A stretch of 47,461 bases of DNA from Prevotella sp. (GTDB lineage Bacteria; Bacteroidota; Bacteroidia; Bacteroidales; Bacteroidaceae): positions 1 to 47,461 of the forward strand of contig JAILPA010000062.1 of the NCBI GenBank assembly GCA_024690505.1, written 5' to 3'. The notes beneath the pieces were generated by a model, which worked only from the letters and a program-made list of their open reading frames with translations, was not told where the DNA came from and ran no database searches. This document shows positions 34,110 to 43,700 of this stretch, in pieces (positions within the stretch are counted from its first letter, which is position 1; each line of letters begins with the position of its first letter). The position numbers were made by a program, and so were the translations under genes.

Positions 34110-36290
34110 ATGTCAAAACAGGTTTCCGAAATAATGAAAAGAGTTGTTATCGTCCTGATGCTGTTGAGCCTTACGGCTGTCGGCATGTACGCGCAGAAAA
34201 CGGTCTATATCCCCAATGAGTGGAAGAATCCCTGGCCCAGTGATTCGCTACTCTATCGGGAGAGCGACCCTGATAACCAGTACACGTGGTCGAAGAGCAG
34301 AAGCGTGGAAAGCGACAACGTGATAGTGTTCTGGGACAAAGGCTATGGCAGCAAGAAACCGTCCGAGTCGCCTTCGGTGTATAAGGTCGACGAGCAGGAT
34401 CTCTTGCAGAAATGCGAGGCTTTTTATGACTTGGAGATGAACCATTTGGGCTTTGTAGACCCTGTGGCCTCGAACCTCTCGGATTACAAGATGATGGTGC
34501 TCCTCAATCACACCACCGACTGGGTGTGCTATGGCGCTGGCTACGACTATCAGGTCAGCGCCTTGTGGCTGGGACCGTCGGCCTGTAAACCTGTAGGCCA
34601 TTCGGTGGCGCACGAGGTGGGACACTCCTTCCAGTATATGTGCTTTTCCGAGCATGGCGGACATCGGGACTCGCAGACCGACAACACGGGCTTCCATTTG
34701 CCTTGCGGCAGCGGTCAGGCCATTTGGGAACAGACGGCCCAATGGCAGGCTGCCCAGTCGTATCCCGGTGAGATGTTCAGTCAGAGCCTCAATGTCTTCC
34801 GCAAGAGCCACAACCTGGCCTTTTCCCATGAGTGGCACCGCTATCAGAGCTACTGGCTGCATTATTATCTGAGTGAGCACTATAACGACATCACCACAGT
34901 GGCTCAGGTGTGGAACCAGCCCATGACGGGACAGGTGAGCGGCAACGCTACGGACTTCAACCAAGCGCTGATGAAATTGAAAGGTCTTGATGCCAAGGGA
35001 CTCTTCCGGCTTTACTACGACTATGCCGCACGCTGTGCTACCTGGGACTTCGACGCTTGCCGAAGCTACGGCAGGTCGTTTGTGGGCGATTTCGACTATC
35101 GCTGTGTGGCCTTGGGCGATACCGCCTGGCAGGTGGCGCTGGCCTCCGCGCCTCAGGCTTCGGGCTTTAATATCATCCCCCTCGCTGTTCCTGCCGAAGG
35201 GACATTGGTCACTACACGCTTTACGGCGCTGCCTGCCGCATCAGAGTTGGCTCCTGACGATCCCGCAGAGATGATGAACGGCGATGCACAGTGGGTGAAG
35301 TCCACACGCACTACCTATATCCGTCCTTCCAACTATACCAGGCGGGGGTTCCGTCTGGGATATGTGGCACTCTTGAATGATGGCACGCGCCAGTATCTGC
35401 AGCACGACTCGCTCTACTGCCAGGGTACTGCCGAGACGACCTGTGAGGTCAGTATGACTGTCCCTGCCGACACCAAGCAGCTGTGGCTCGTCGTGCTGCC
35501 TGCACCCACAAGCTATGTTCAGCATAAATGGGATGACAATGTCAACAACGACGACCAGTGGCCCTACCGCTTTTCGCTTCAGGGCACCACACTCGGAAGC
35601 AGGGCCCAGGTTTATGCAGCACCTGAGATTGATGGGCGCGACGTGGCCGACATCGTGCTGACATACGATGTGTGGCTGCCAAAACGCAACTCCTACGATG
35701 CTGTCAGCGTGGTGGTCTCAGGCCAGGCTCAGGCTCAACTGTGCACAGCTTTCCAGCTGATGCCGACCCATCTCGGCAGCAAGATGCAGGCATGGCTGGC
35801 GTCGGGCCCGTCGGTGGGCAAGGTGATGTTCTACCCCATGAACCCCATGACGCAGGCTTACGCCAATCGTGGTAGTACAGCCAACGGCTATGGCCACTGG
35901 TTCAATGCCTCGGGCAGTGTCACTGAATATGCCAATGGCTATCTGTACAGCGAGTTCTCCCCTGCCAGCATGACGTTCTCCGTTGGCCAGTATCCTGGCA
36001 AACTCTCCGTCGGCAACGACTATACCATTGGACAGATCCTGCGCTATAAAGCATCGGCCGACAAAGAGGCACAGGCCAGTTTCGTATTTCACGTCCACAT
36101 CACCGACGGACAGTCTGGTGCCGAGCTTACCGCTATCCTCTATACCGACCCCAACGCGGCGGGCATCAAGGAAATCCAAAGTACAGAATTCATCATTCCA
36201 AATGACTCCTACGACCTTCAGGGACGTTGCTTGACGAAGCCTCAACTTGGCATCAATATTGTCAGCGGGCGCAAAATACTAATGAGATAA
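34110..36290 (+). CDS. Secreted HEXXH metalloprotease-like protein (DUF6055-like)
   Basis: 726 residues from the ATG at 34110, chosen because it is preceded by CCTAATAATAAT; the ATG at 34134 is the alternative. Signal peptide ends near MYAQ. Residues about 40-330 carry HEVGHSFQYM, a HEXXH zinc-peptidase signature, within VFWDKGYGSKKPS...ALWLGPSACKPVGHSVAHEVGH, resembling DUF6055 proteins. The middle and end are beta-rich, possibly DUF4859-like (NDYTIGQILRYKA). The C-terminus YDLQGRCL...GINIVSGRKILMR is the common secretion-type tail of Bacteroidales extracellular proteins. A peptidase or plant-polymer-binding role is inferred from the motif. Monocistronic. Confidence 0.75.
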   Translation: MSKQVSEIMKRVVIVLMLLSLTAVGMYAQKTVYIPNEWKNPWPSDSLLYRESDPDNQYTWSKSRSVESDNVIVFWDKGYGSKKPSESPSVYKVDEQDLLQKCEAFYDLEMNHLGFVDPVASNLSDYKMMVLLNHTTDWVCYGAGYDYQVSALWLGPSACKPVGHSVAHEVGHSFQYMCFSEHGGHRDSQTDNTGFHLPCGSGQAIWEQTAQWQAAQSYPGEMFSQSLNVFRKSHNLAFSHEWHRYQSYWLHYYLSEHYNDITTVAQVWNQPMTGQVSGNATDFNQALMKLKGLDAKGLFRLYYDYAARCATWDFDACRSYGRSFVGDFDYRCVALGDTAWQVALASAPQASGFNIIPLAVPAEGTLVTTRFTALPAASELAPDDPAEMMNGDAQWVKSTRTTYIRPSNYTRRGFRLGYVALLNDGTRQYLQHDSLYCQGTAETTCEVSMTVPADTKQLWLVVLPAPTSYVQHKWDDNVNNDDQWPYRFSLQGTTLGSRAQVYAAPEIDGRDVADIVLTYDVWLPKRNSYDAVSVVVSGQAQAQLCTAFQLMPTHLGSKMQAWLASGPSVGKVMFYPMNPMTQAYANRGSTANGYGHWFNASGSVTEYANGYLYSEFSPASMTFSVGQYPGKLSVGNDYTIGQILRYKASADKEAQASFVFHVHITDGQSGAELTAILYTDPNAAGIKEIQSTEFIIPNDSYDLQGRCLTKPQLGINIVSGRKILMR

Positions 36291-36880
36291 ACGATTGATA
36301 GGATAAAGCGTGGCCTGCTGCACCATAACTTTCCAAATGAATAAATTTTTAATATTCGGAGGGGGGTGATAAAGAATCAGGACAAACCGAAATCGTAAAA
36401 CAGAGCGGAAGGGGGGGCTGCAAAGTGGTCGAAATCAGCCATCGGCACCACGAAGTGATGCATTGTAGTGGGAGAAGCAACGCTTTGTGTCAAGCAAAGC
36501 ATAACTTTGAAAGTCGCAAAGCATAATTTTGAAAGACGTAAAACAATGCTTTTGGAGGTCGATAGTGCCCATTTTGCTTCTGCCTGGCAGTAATCTTGGA
36601 AGCGTGTAATTCATAACCCACTGATTACCAGTATAATCATAAACGTCTCAAAACTCGCGTAAATCACACCGAAAGTCTGGTTGATGACAACGGTGCGAGT
36701 TTTGACGGCTTTTGACTACATAAACATGCAGTCTAGTCATGCATAAATATAATTTCAGTAGTTCTATCTGTTTTCGCTGCCCATATCTAATGAATAATAT
36801 CATCTATAGGGGCGAAAGGCGCGAATGTAGACCTCGAAAGGTTAAATAATGTTTAATAGCAACACTTTCTTTCCATTTTG
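36291..36880. other. Repeat-rich intergenic region
   Basis: No gene. It holds array D (36474-36561) and a hairpin with perfect 10-bp arms CAAAACTCGC / GCGAGTTTTG (about 36647-36656 and 36691-36700), preceded by CTGATTACCAG, the reverse complement of CTGGTAATCAG in the hairpin family at 16848. It also has a GGAGGGGGG/GGGGGGG purine tract at about 36358 and 36412. The last 100 bases are A/T-rich and lead to the ABC operon promoter. Confidence 0.6.
36474..36561. repeat. 4 x 22-bp dyad array, diverged (array D)
   Basis: Units start at 36474, 36496, 36518 and 36540, 22 bp each, with cores GAAGCAACGCTTT, AAAGCATAACTTT, AAAGCATAATTTT and AAAACAATGCTTT. The AAAG-N5-CTTT frame and period match arrays A-C, but the flanking 280-bp repeat is absent and the linkers differ (GAAAGTCGC-like rather than GAGGGTGGA). 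Confidence 0.75.
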
Positions 36881-36912
36881 TTTGGTGGGAAGAAGGGAAA
36901 TGTCTACTTTTG
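36881..36912 (+). promoter_or_regulatory. Promoter of the ABC-GntR operon
   Basis: TTTG (36881-36884), 20 nt, TACTTTTG (36905-36912). Full consensus; leader of about 55 nt. Confidence 0.75.
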
Positions 36913-36973
36913 CAGTGTACTATTAAGGTGGTACACAAATTCAACTGATTATCAACGCTTAATACATTTTGTT

Positions 36974-37810
36974 ATGATTAAAGTTAAGGAACTTTCCTAC
37001 AGTTACTCCGGACAAAAACGCCCAGTATTGAGTAACTTCTCTGTAGACATCGACCAGGGACGCATCTATGGGTTGCTGGGCAAGAACGGCACAGGTAAGT
37101 CAACACTACTTTACCTGATATCAGGGCTGCTGCGTCCGAAACAGGGTACCGTCACTTTTATGCGGGGCGAGACGACGGTCGCCACGCAAGACCGTCAGGC
37201 GGAAGTGCTGGCCGATATTTTCCTTGTACCCGAAGAGTTCGACCTGCCACCCATGTCGCTCAACAGCTATCTTAAACTGGTGGAACCTTTCTATCCCCGT
37301 TTCAGCTATGAGATTCTGAAGAAGTGCCTTGAGGCTTTTGAACTGGAAAGCGACTTGCAACTGGGCCAACTCTCTATGGGGCAGAAGAAGAAAGTCTACA
37401 TGAGCGTGGCTTTGGCTGCTAACACCCGTTTGCTGCTGTTGGACGAGCCGACTAACGGACTCGATATTCCCTCAAAGAGCCAGTTCCGTAAGGCCGTGGC
37501 AGAGTCGATGGCCGACGACAGTCGTACCATCCTCATCTCCACCCATCAGGTGCACGATGTGGAACAGTTGTTGGATCATATCCTCATTATCTCTGTAGAG
37601 GGTATGCTGCTCAACTCCTCGGTGGCCGACCTCACCGACCGCTATGTCTTTGAAGTACGCCCACCGCAGCAGAATGACGGCACGGCCATCTATGCAGAGC
37701 CGTCTTTGCAGGGCAACATCACCATGGCTCGTCGTGAGCCTGGCCAGCCTGAGACCACCATCAATCTCGAAATATTGTTTAACGCTGTAACGAAAGGACT
37801 TGTAAAATGA
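36974..37810 (+). CDS. ABC transporter ATP-binding protein
   Basis: 278 residues from the ATG at 36974; the frame extends upstream across the promoter and that part is rejected. Nucleotide-binding motifs: Walker A GLLGKNGTGKST, signature LSMGQKKK (a variant of LSGGQ), Walker B LLLLDEPTNGLD, and switch His in ISTHQ. Family: YtrB/CcmA-like exporters encoded with GntR regulators. Overlaps the permease gene by 4 nt. Substrate unknown; related systems respond to cell-wall antibiotics. Confidence 0.93.
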   Translation: MIKVKELSYSYSGQKRPVLSNFSVDIDQGRIYGLLGKNGTGKSTLLYLISGLLRPKQGTVTFMRGETTVATQDRQAEVLADIFLVPEEFDLPPMSLNSYLKLVEPFYPRFSYEILKKCLEAFELESDLQLGQLSMGQKKKVYMSVALAANTRLLLLDEPTNGLDIPSKSQFRKAVAESMADDSRTILISTHQVHDVEQLLDHILIISVEGMLLNSSVADLTDRYVFEVRPPQQNDGTAIYAEPSLQGNITMARREPGQPETTINLEILFNAVTKGLVK

Positions 37811-38607
37811 AAAACTTCAATATGAATCGTTTCTGGCAGGTTCTGAAATGGAACTTGCTGACCGAAAAGAAGAGCATCAGTACTGCCGCCATTGCCTTTT
37901 TAGTAGGTTTTCTGTGCATCCAGTTGTTCTCGTGCTTCACCCTTTTCGACCTCTCGCAGGGATTAGGGATGGGAGCCACCTTTGCTGGCATGGTCACTTG
38001 CATCAGCATCCTCCTCTTCCTGATTCCTTACTATGCCACTGGCATCCTGGGCAACGCCCGAACCAAACAGCAGCGCACCACCGTCCTGACCCTGCCCGCC
38101 ACGAACCTTGAGAAGTTCTTGGCACGCATCATCTACTGCTGCATCCTTATGCCCCTTCTGCTCAACGTAATGTTTGTGGCAGCCACATGCCTGCGAACGC
38201 TGATAGAGTTGGTCTTCGGCCATGAAGGCATCGTCTTCGGCCTTCAAATACTGGGCCATCAATTCGCCCCCCACTACGAAACCTTCTCATCTTTCGTGGG
38301 CAGCATCTGGATGTTAAGCCTCTTTGTCCTGGGTGGCTTGTTCTACCGCCATCGCCCCTTCATCTGGACATCGATCACGCTCGTCGCAGTCGGTCTGCTG
38401 CTTACCACCATAGGATTCTATATTGGCGTGATGATTGGCGAAGACGCCATCAGACGTTTCGCCATGAACCTCAAAGGTATGTCGTTTGAGGCCTTCGACC
38501 TGATTCTCGGACTCATACTGGCGGCTTTCACCGTACTTAACTTCTGGCTCAGCTACCGGTTGTTCTGCAAATTGCAAGTTGTGCAACATAAATGGTTTAA
38601 CGTATGA
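37807..38607 (+). CDS. ABC transporter permease
   Basis: 266 residues with about six membrane helices (for example AAIAFLVGFLCIQLFSCFTLF, FAGMVTCISILLFLIPYYATGIL, IIYCCILMPLLLNVMFVAATCL and ILGLILAAFTVLNFWLSY). The segment TKQQRTTVLTLPATNLEKFLARIIY between helices is characteristic of ABC-2 type permeases paired with YtrB-like ATPases. It starts inside the ATPase stop (ATGA) and ends with ATGA overlap into the regulator, so the three genes are translationally coupled. Confidence 0.88.
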   Translation: MKNFNMNRFWQVLKWNLLTEKKSISTAAIAFLVGFLCIQLFSCFTLFDLSQGLGMGATFAGMVTCISILLFLIPYYATGILGNARTKQQRTTVLTLPATNLEKFLARIIYCCILMPLLLNVMFVAATCLRTLIELVFGHEGIVFGLQILGHQFAPHYETFSSFVGSIWMLSLFVLGGLFYRHRPFIWTSITLVAVGLLLTTIGFYIGVMIGEDAIRRFAMNLKGMSFEAFDLILGLILAAFTVLNFWLSYRLFCKLQVVQHKWFNV

Positions 38608-38969
38608 AGTTCAATAATGACCGCCCCATCTTCCAACAGATGGCCGACCGCCTTTGCGACGAGATTGTGGTGGGCACCTATGGCGACGAATCGCGTATTC
38701 CATCGGTGCGCGAGTATGCCATTCTGCTCGAAGTGAACGTCAATACCGCCGTGAAAGCCTACGAACAATTGGCACGTGCCGACGTCATCTACAACAAACG
38801 TGGCTTGGGCTACTATGTCAAACCGGGAGCACGTAAGCTGATTCTCAAGGAGCGCAGACGGCTTTTCCTCAACGAAACGATTCCTGAGCTCTACAGGCAG
38901 ATGCAACTCTTAGGCCTCACTCCTGATGATGTGGCTGAAGGATTGCGCACCTATCAACAAGCTCCGTGA
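38604..38969 (+). CDS. GntR-family regulator, YtrA subfamily
   Basis: 121 residues. Winged helix-turn-helix (about 8-75): PIFQQMADRLCDEIVVGTYGDESRIPSVREYAILLEVNVNTAVKAYEQLARADVIYNKRGLGYYV, then a short helical tail rather than a ligand-binding domain, as in YtrA. Such proteins repress their own ABC operon until an inducer, often an envelope-active compound, relieves it. Here it is the last gene, whereas YtrA is usually first. The dispersed repeat copy C begins 6 nt after its stop. Confidence 0.92.
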   Translation: MKFNNDRPIFQQMADRLCDEIVVGTYGDESRIPSVREYAILLEVNVNTAVKAYEQLARADVIYNKRGLGYYVKPGARKLILKERRRLFLNETIPELYRQMQLLGLTPDDVAEGLRTYQQAP

Positions 38970-38974
38970 AAACC

Positions 38975-39256
38975 TCGGCCCTAAGGAATACTATCTTGTC
39001 GATGAAGGAACTTGACAGGATAGCGAACCTTGCACGACTGTAGCGGATTGCGAATTTTCTTTACACGAATTTTCTTACAAAAAGTAAAGGACAGCTTTGA
39101 GGGCGGAAAAGTACCGCTTTTTGACCCTCAAAGCTGTCCTTTTCTGCCCTCAAAGCTGTCCTTTCCCCAAAGTCCCGTTGTACGGCTCTTTTTGCGAATC
39201 AGAATTTTCCTTACATTCTATTGGCTCAATCGAACTGTTTTAGTGGTTCGCAAATC
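38975..39256 (+). repeat. Dispersed ~280-bp repeat, copy C, with 4 x 22-bp array
   Basis: Between convergent genes; almost the entire spacer is the repeat. Same orientation as copy A. Array at 39086-39173 with cores AAAGGACAGCTTT (39086), AAAGTACCGCTTT (39108), AAAGCTGTCCTTT (39130) and AAAGCTGTCCTTT (39152). Units 1 and 3 are exact reverse complements; unit 4 copies unit 3 instead of pairing with unit 2. The element ends GTGGTTCGCAAATC, matching copy B. Confidence 0.88.
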
Positions 39257-39268
39257 GTTGCAATTCCG

Positions 39269-40678
39269 TCACCAGTTGTCGGTGCGGAACGAAGAGACGG
39301 GCAGACCGTCGTGCATCAGGTCGCCAACGACCCAGTCCTTGAAGGCATAGCGCACGGCAACGGGGTGGGGCACCTTGCTGCTGCGCACGTAGACGCGGTT
39401 GCGGCTGATCCATGCCTCGGCAGGGTGAAACACGCGGTCGCTGCCGGCTATCTCGAAGTTCGTGCTCTTGCTGCCATGCTCGAAGTAGACCCACTCCTTC
39501 GAGCGGTCGAGGGCCACCACGGCGGTGTCGCCCTTGAATTCGACCGAGGCGTAGGTGGCATATTCGGGCAGACCCTTCATCTCGTAGGTATGGCTCAATG
39601 CCAACAGGGCAAGCCGCTCGCCGGCCTGACGCTTCTTACGAGGGTGGATGACGTCCTTGATGCCAGTGTCGAGGAGCACGGCCATACGGCAGTTTGTCAC
39701 CATCGTCTCTACCTTCGATTGCTGTTCGCGCAGCAGGGCGCTGTTGTACTTGGCCCAGTCAATGTCGGTATAGTCGAACGGCGCTATCTGGCAGTAGTAG
39801 AAGGGGAAGTCGCCCTGCCGCCATTCGTCGCGCCAGCCCTGAATCATCCGGGCCATCAAGGGGGCGTAGTAGTCGTAGCGGGGCACATTGTCCTCGCCCT
39901 GATACCAGATGGCACCACGGATGCCATAGCCCACAAGGGGCAACAGCTGACCGTTGTAGAGAGCCGTGGGACAGCGCTGCTGCAGTTTCCCGACGTCTTC
40001 AGCGGTGATGGTCTGCTGCACCTGTGGGAACGCCTTCAGCCAGTCGGCTTTCATCCAGGCCTCGCAGGCTGAGCCGCCGTAGGCAGTGACGATGAGCCCC
40101 ACGGGGACACCCAGCGACTTTCGCAGGGTCTTGCCGAAGAAATAGGCCGTGGCCGAGAATTCACGCACCGTGGCTGTGCTTGACGCTTGCCACGTGCCGG
40201 CAATGTCGGCTTGTGGCTCAAGTTGTGCCGACCGCTTGCCATAGAACATTCGCAGACCGTCGTCGTTACAGGAGAGCAGCTCCTCGGTGGCTCCTTCCAC
40301 GGGTTGTGCCTTATAGCCTTTCATCAGCATCTCCATGTTCGACTGGCCCGAACAAAGCCATACCTCGCCTATGAGCACATTGCTCAGCTGCACGTGGTCG
40401 CGGCCCTGGCGGAAAGTGATGGAATAGGGGCCACCGGCAGCGGGCGTCTTCACCCTGACGTTGAAGCGGCCGTCGGGGCTGGCCGTCGCCGTAATTGTCT
40501 GGTTGTCCCACGATGTAGATACGGTGACCTTCTGGCTTGGGGCCGTCCATCCCCAGATGTTGCATTCCGACTGTTGTTGCAGCACCATGTTGTCTGCGAA
40601 GAAACTGGGCAGCTTCACCTCAGCCTTGGTGAGGATTGCGGCAAAGGCAGCGGTCATTATGAGCAGGATTCGTTTCAT
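39269..40678 (-). CDS. Sialate O-acetylesterase-type SGNH esterase, secreted
   Basis: 469 residues with a signal peptide (1 to about 18). An N-terminal beta-domain (FFADNMVLQQQSECNIWGWTAP) is followed by an SGNH hydrolase with nucleophile Ser in WLCSGQSNMEM, oxyanion residues in AYGGSACEAW and AIWYQGEDN, and the Asp-His pair in KDVIHPRKK. Family members remove acetyl groups from sialic acid or from plant polysaccharides. Next to a rhamnosidase and pectate lyase, deacetylation of rhamnogalacturonan is the likelier role. It starts 66 nt after the GH106 stop on the same strand, hence one operon. Confidence 0.88.
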   Translation of the reverse strand: MKRILLIMTAAFAAILTKAEVKLPSFFADNMVLQQQSECNIWGWTAPSQKVTVSTSWDNQTITATASPDGRFNVRVKTPAAGGPYSITFRQGRDHVQLSNVLIGEVWLCSGQSNMEMLMKGYKAQPVEGATEELLSCNDDGLRMFYGKRSAQLEPQADIAGTWQASSTATVREFSATAYFFGKTLRKSLGVPVGLIVTAYGGSACEAWMKADWLKAFPQVQQTITAEDVGKLQQRCPTALYNGQLLPLVGYGIRGAIWYQGEDNVPRYDYYAPLMARMIQGWRDEWRQGDFPFYYCQIAPFDYTDIDWAKYNSALLREQQSKVETMVTNCRMAVLLDTGIKDVIHPRKKRQAGERLALLALSHTYEMKGLPEYATYASVEFKGDTAVVALDRSKEWVYFEHGSKSTNFEIAGSDRVFHPAEAWISRNRVYVRSSKVPHPVAVRYAFKDWVVGDLMHDGLPVSSFRTDNW

Positions 40679-40744
40679 ATCGGTTTAATCTTTGGTCTTG
40701 ATGGTCTGAACTGATAGCTGTTCCAATGGTTTGTCCTGACGGGC

Positions 40745-43700
40745 TTAGTCTTTCGTCCTTAATTCCACAGGCCCCAGCAGACCTGCAGGCAACAGGGCGT
40801 CGCCCTTTGTACGGTAGGTGGCGTTGGTCCAGATGCCGGGGTAGGGGGGCGTGCCGCGGTCGGCGCCGCGCAGGGCGTTGTGCCAAGTGTTCACTACCTC
40901 CACCTCGAGTGTGTTCTTGCCCTGAAGCAGGTGGTCGGTGGCGTCAACCTCGTAGGGCGGCATCCACACGATGCCCAGATCGTGACCGTTCAGCCACACG
41001 TGGGCCACGTCACGCACGTCGCCCAACGCGAGGACGACACGTCCGTCCATGTCCTTCGCCTTATACATGAGCGTGGTACTGTAGCGCACGTGTCCGCTGT
41101 AGTAGCGCACGGCATCATCTCGGTGGTCAGCCCATGAGAAGAGGGTGTCGGTCTTCATCTGTACGCCGTTCTCGGCAAAACTCATCCGCCAGCCGCCTTT
41201 TGTCTGCCACGTCATCTGGCGGCGTGGCTGGTTAGGCTCTAGGGGACTGCTCCATTTCGATACGACCTCGCTCTTCATGCTGTCGTCACCGATGAGTACG
41301 AACAGCGCCTGTCGGGGCTGCATGGTGAGGCGTACCACGGTGAGCGAGTCGTGGCGCAGGATGTCATCGACGGGCGTGGTGCAGCGGTCGGTCATGGGGT
41401 CGTAGACCGTCACGTCGCCGTCGTTGCAGCGGAAGGCAGCGGTGAATGTCTGCACGGTGTCGAGCTGGTTCGACAGGAAGTAGATGTCGGTGGCGGCATC
41501 ACGACGATGACAGAAGGCCACCCCTTGCGGCAGCACAGCGTCGGGTGGCAGGTGGTCGAAGTGTGCTTGAGTGTAAGGTCTGTCGATGACCGCTACGCCA
41601 TTGGCACGGAGCTGGTCGATGCGTGCGCTGACTTCGGGCGAGACGCGGCAGCCCTCGGGTACGACCAGCACCTTGTAGTTGAAAGGCTGCGTGAGCAGGG
41701 CATCGGGGTTCATCGAGTCGTAGTGGTAGCCGTGGAGCGGATTGATCCAGTCCTTGAGGTCAAGGATTCCCGCACTGTGGCGCACGCCAACGGGCGATTC
41801 AGTCATGGGCTGACCATGATTCGCGAGCCGCTGCTGCTCCGAGGCTACGCGCTCAGCACCGAACAGGCCGGGCAGCATGGGCACCAGCCGGTCGGGAGTC
41901 AGTGCGCGGCGCGGGTATTCCTCGCCAGTGAAGACAGCAATGTCGGTGACGGGCCGTCCTCGCTGTAACAGACGCTGGCAGCGGGTGACATAGTCTGTGA
42001 GTGCGCGTGCTTCGGGGAACCAGGTCTGGTCGCGCTGGAAGAACAGACCGATGCCGTCGAGCGTCATGCCCGGTCGGAGGTCGGTCCACGGGTTATGGGT
42101 GAAGACGTGGAAGAACAGACGGTTCATGCCCAGGGCCAGGTTGCGGTCGAGCAGGGTCTTGATGCTCGCCGGCGTCTCATCCCATACGCCGCGCACCTCG
42201 GTGAAGCCCTCTGCCTGTACGATAGGCTTGCCGTAGACGTGGGCGCCGCTGATGGCGTCAAGCATGTCGTTGGGTTTGTCGTGGGTGGGCGAGTTAAGCC
42301 AATATTCGCCCATGGGGAAGTCCACGTACTTGTAATGCGTCATCCCGTCGGAGACCATTGTGGGTGCCACGCTCTCGGCCGAGAGACGCACGCCGTAGTC
42401 CTTTGCCTTCTGTGCCACAGTGGCAAAGAACACCTCGTTCACTAGTTCGTCGATGGTCTTGCGGATGTCGCGGAGGGCTTCCTCGCCTCCCACCATTGGC
42501 ACACCGGCATAGACGGGCAGGAGGGGGAGGATGTCGTATCCCCGCCTGCGCTCAAACTCCTGGGCGAAGTTCTTGCTCCAGTTCTGCGAGCCACACTCCC
42601 AGGAGTCGACGTGCAGGTATTCTATGGCCTTGCGGTTGGGGCGGTTCATAAAAAGCCCGAACCAGCGGTCTACCTGCTTCGCCACAGCTTCCCGCGAGAA
42701 CTTGTCGCACTCTAAGCCCCTGGCACCGCCAGCAGTGGCGTTGGTATGGCCTGTCGAGGTGTGCCCGATGCGCAGTATGCGCCACAGTCCTTTGGGCAGG
42801 TCAATCTCCAGCATGTCGCCGTCCATCTGGGCACAGACCAGGTCAGTGGGGCGCAAGAGGTCTTTTGCCGACAAGTCGGTTGCCGGCGTCTCCGGCGCGA
42901 TGCGCCAGACGTAGCCCGCTTTCCCTTCCCAGTTGTCGAGCAGCGGCCAGCTGCCAAGCTTGATGCTCTTCAGGCGTAGCACGGGCTTCCACTTGGCGGC
43001 ATCGAGATCCTCCGCACCCGGTTCGGTGCCCTCCGGTGTCCACTCGAAGCGGAAAAACCTGGCCTTTGTGGGAGGGATGCTGAAAGTGGTGTTGAACCCC
43101 GTGTTTTGCCATCCTTGACGCGGCGGTGCCAGGGCCTTCACTTCGTGGAAGAGCACACCGTCGTCGGATGCCTTGACCAGCAGGCGCTGACTCTGAATGT
43201 TGTTACCCGACGGTTCTATCTCGATGTGGCGCACCAGCGCAGGCTCGTCGAAGACGTACTGAATCCAGCAGGGCTCGTCGGCACACAACACCCCCTTGGT
43301 GTTGAGCGTCACCTCGGGGGAACAGGTGAGTTTTGGGCTTGCTGCTTCAGGCTCCTGACCGATGGGCACAGCGTAGACCGCAATATCCTCGTAGTAGCTC
43401 TCGTAGTGCGCAGGCTTAGGCATACGTAGGTGGCGGAATCCTCCCGTAAGAACCGTGTCGGCGAAGACAATCTTCTGCATCGACTCTTCGGGCGAGATCC
43501 AGGGGCCGCCAGCCAGTGCAAAGCCGTCGCAGATGTGGATGCCCATGCCCAGGCCGAGGGAGTCGGCCTGGGCGAGGGCGCAGTCCACCATCTTCCAGAA
43601 GTTGCTGCTCAGTGCGTCAGCCTCTCCCCGTTGTGGCAGGCTTGAGGGCGTTTCAGCAGCTCCTCGTATGGGCATGAGGTAGCAGCCCCCAAGTCCCGCG

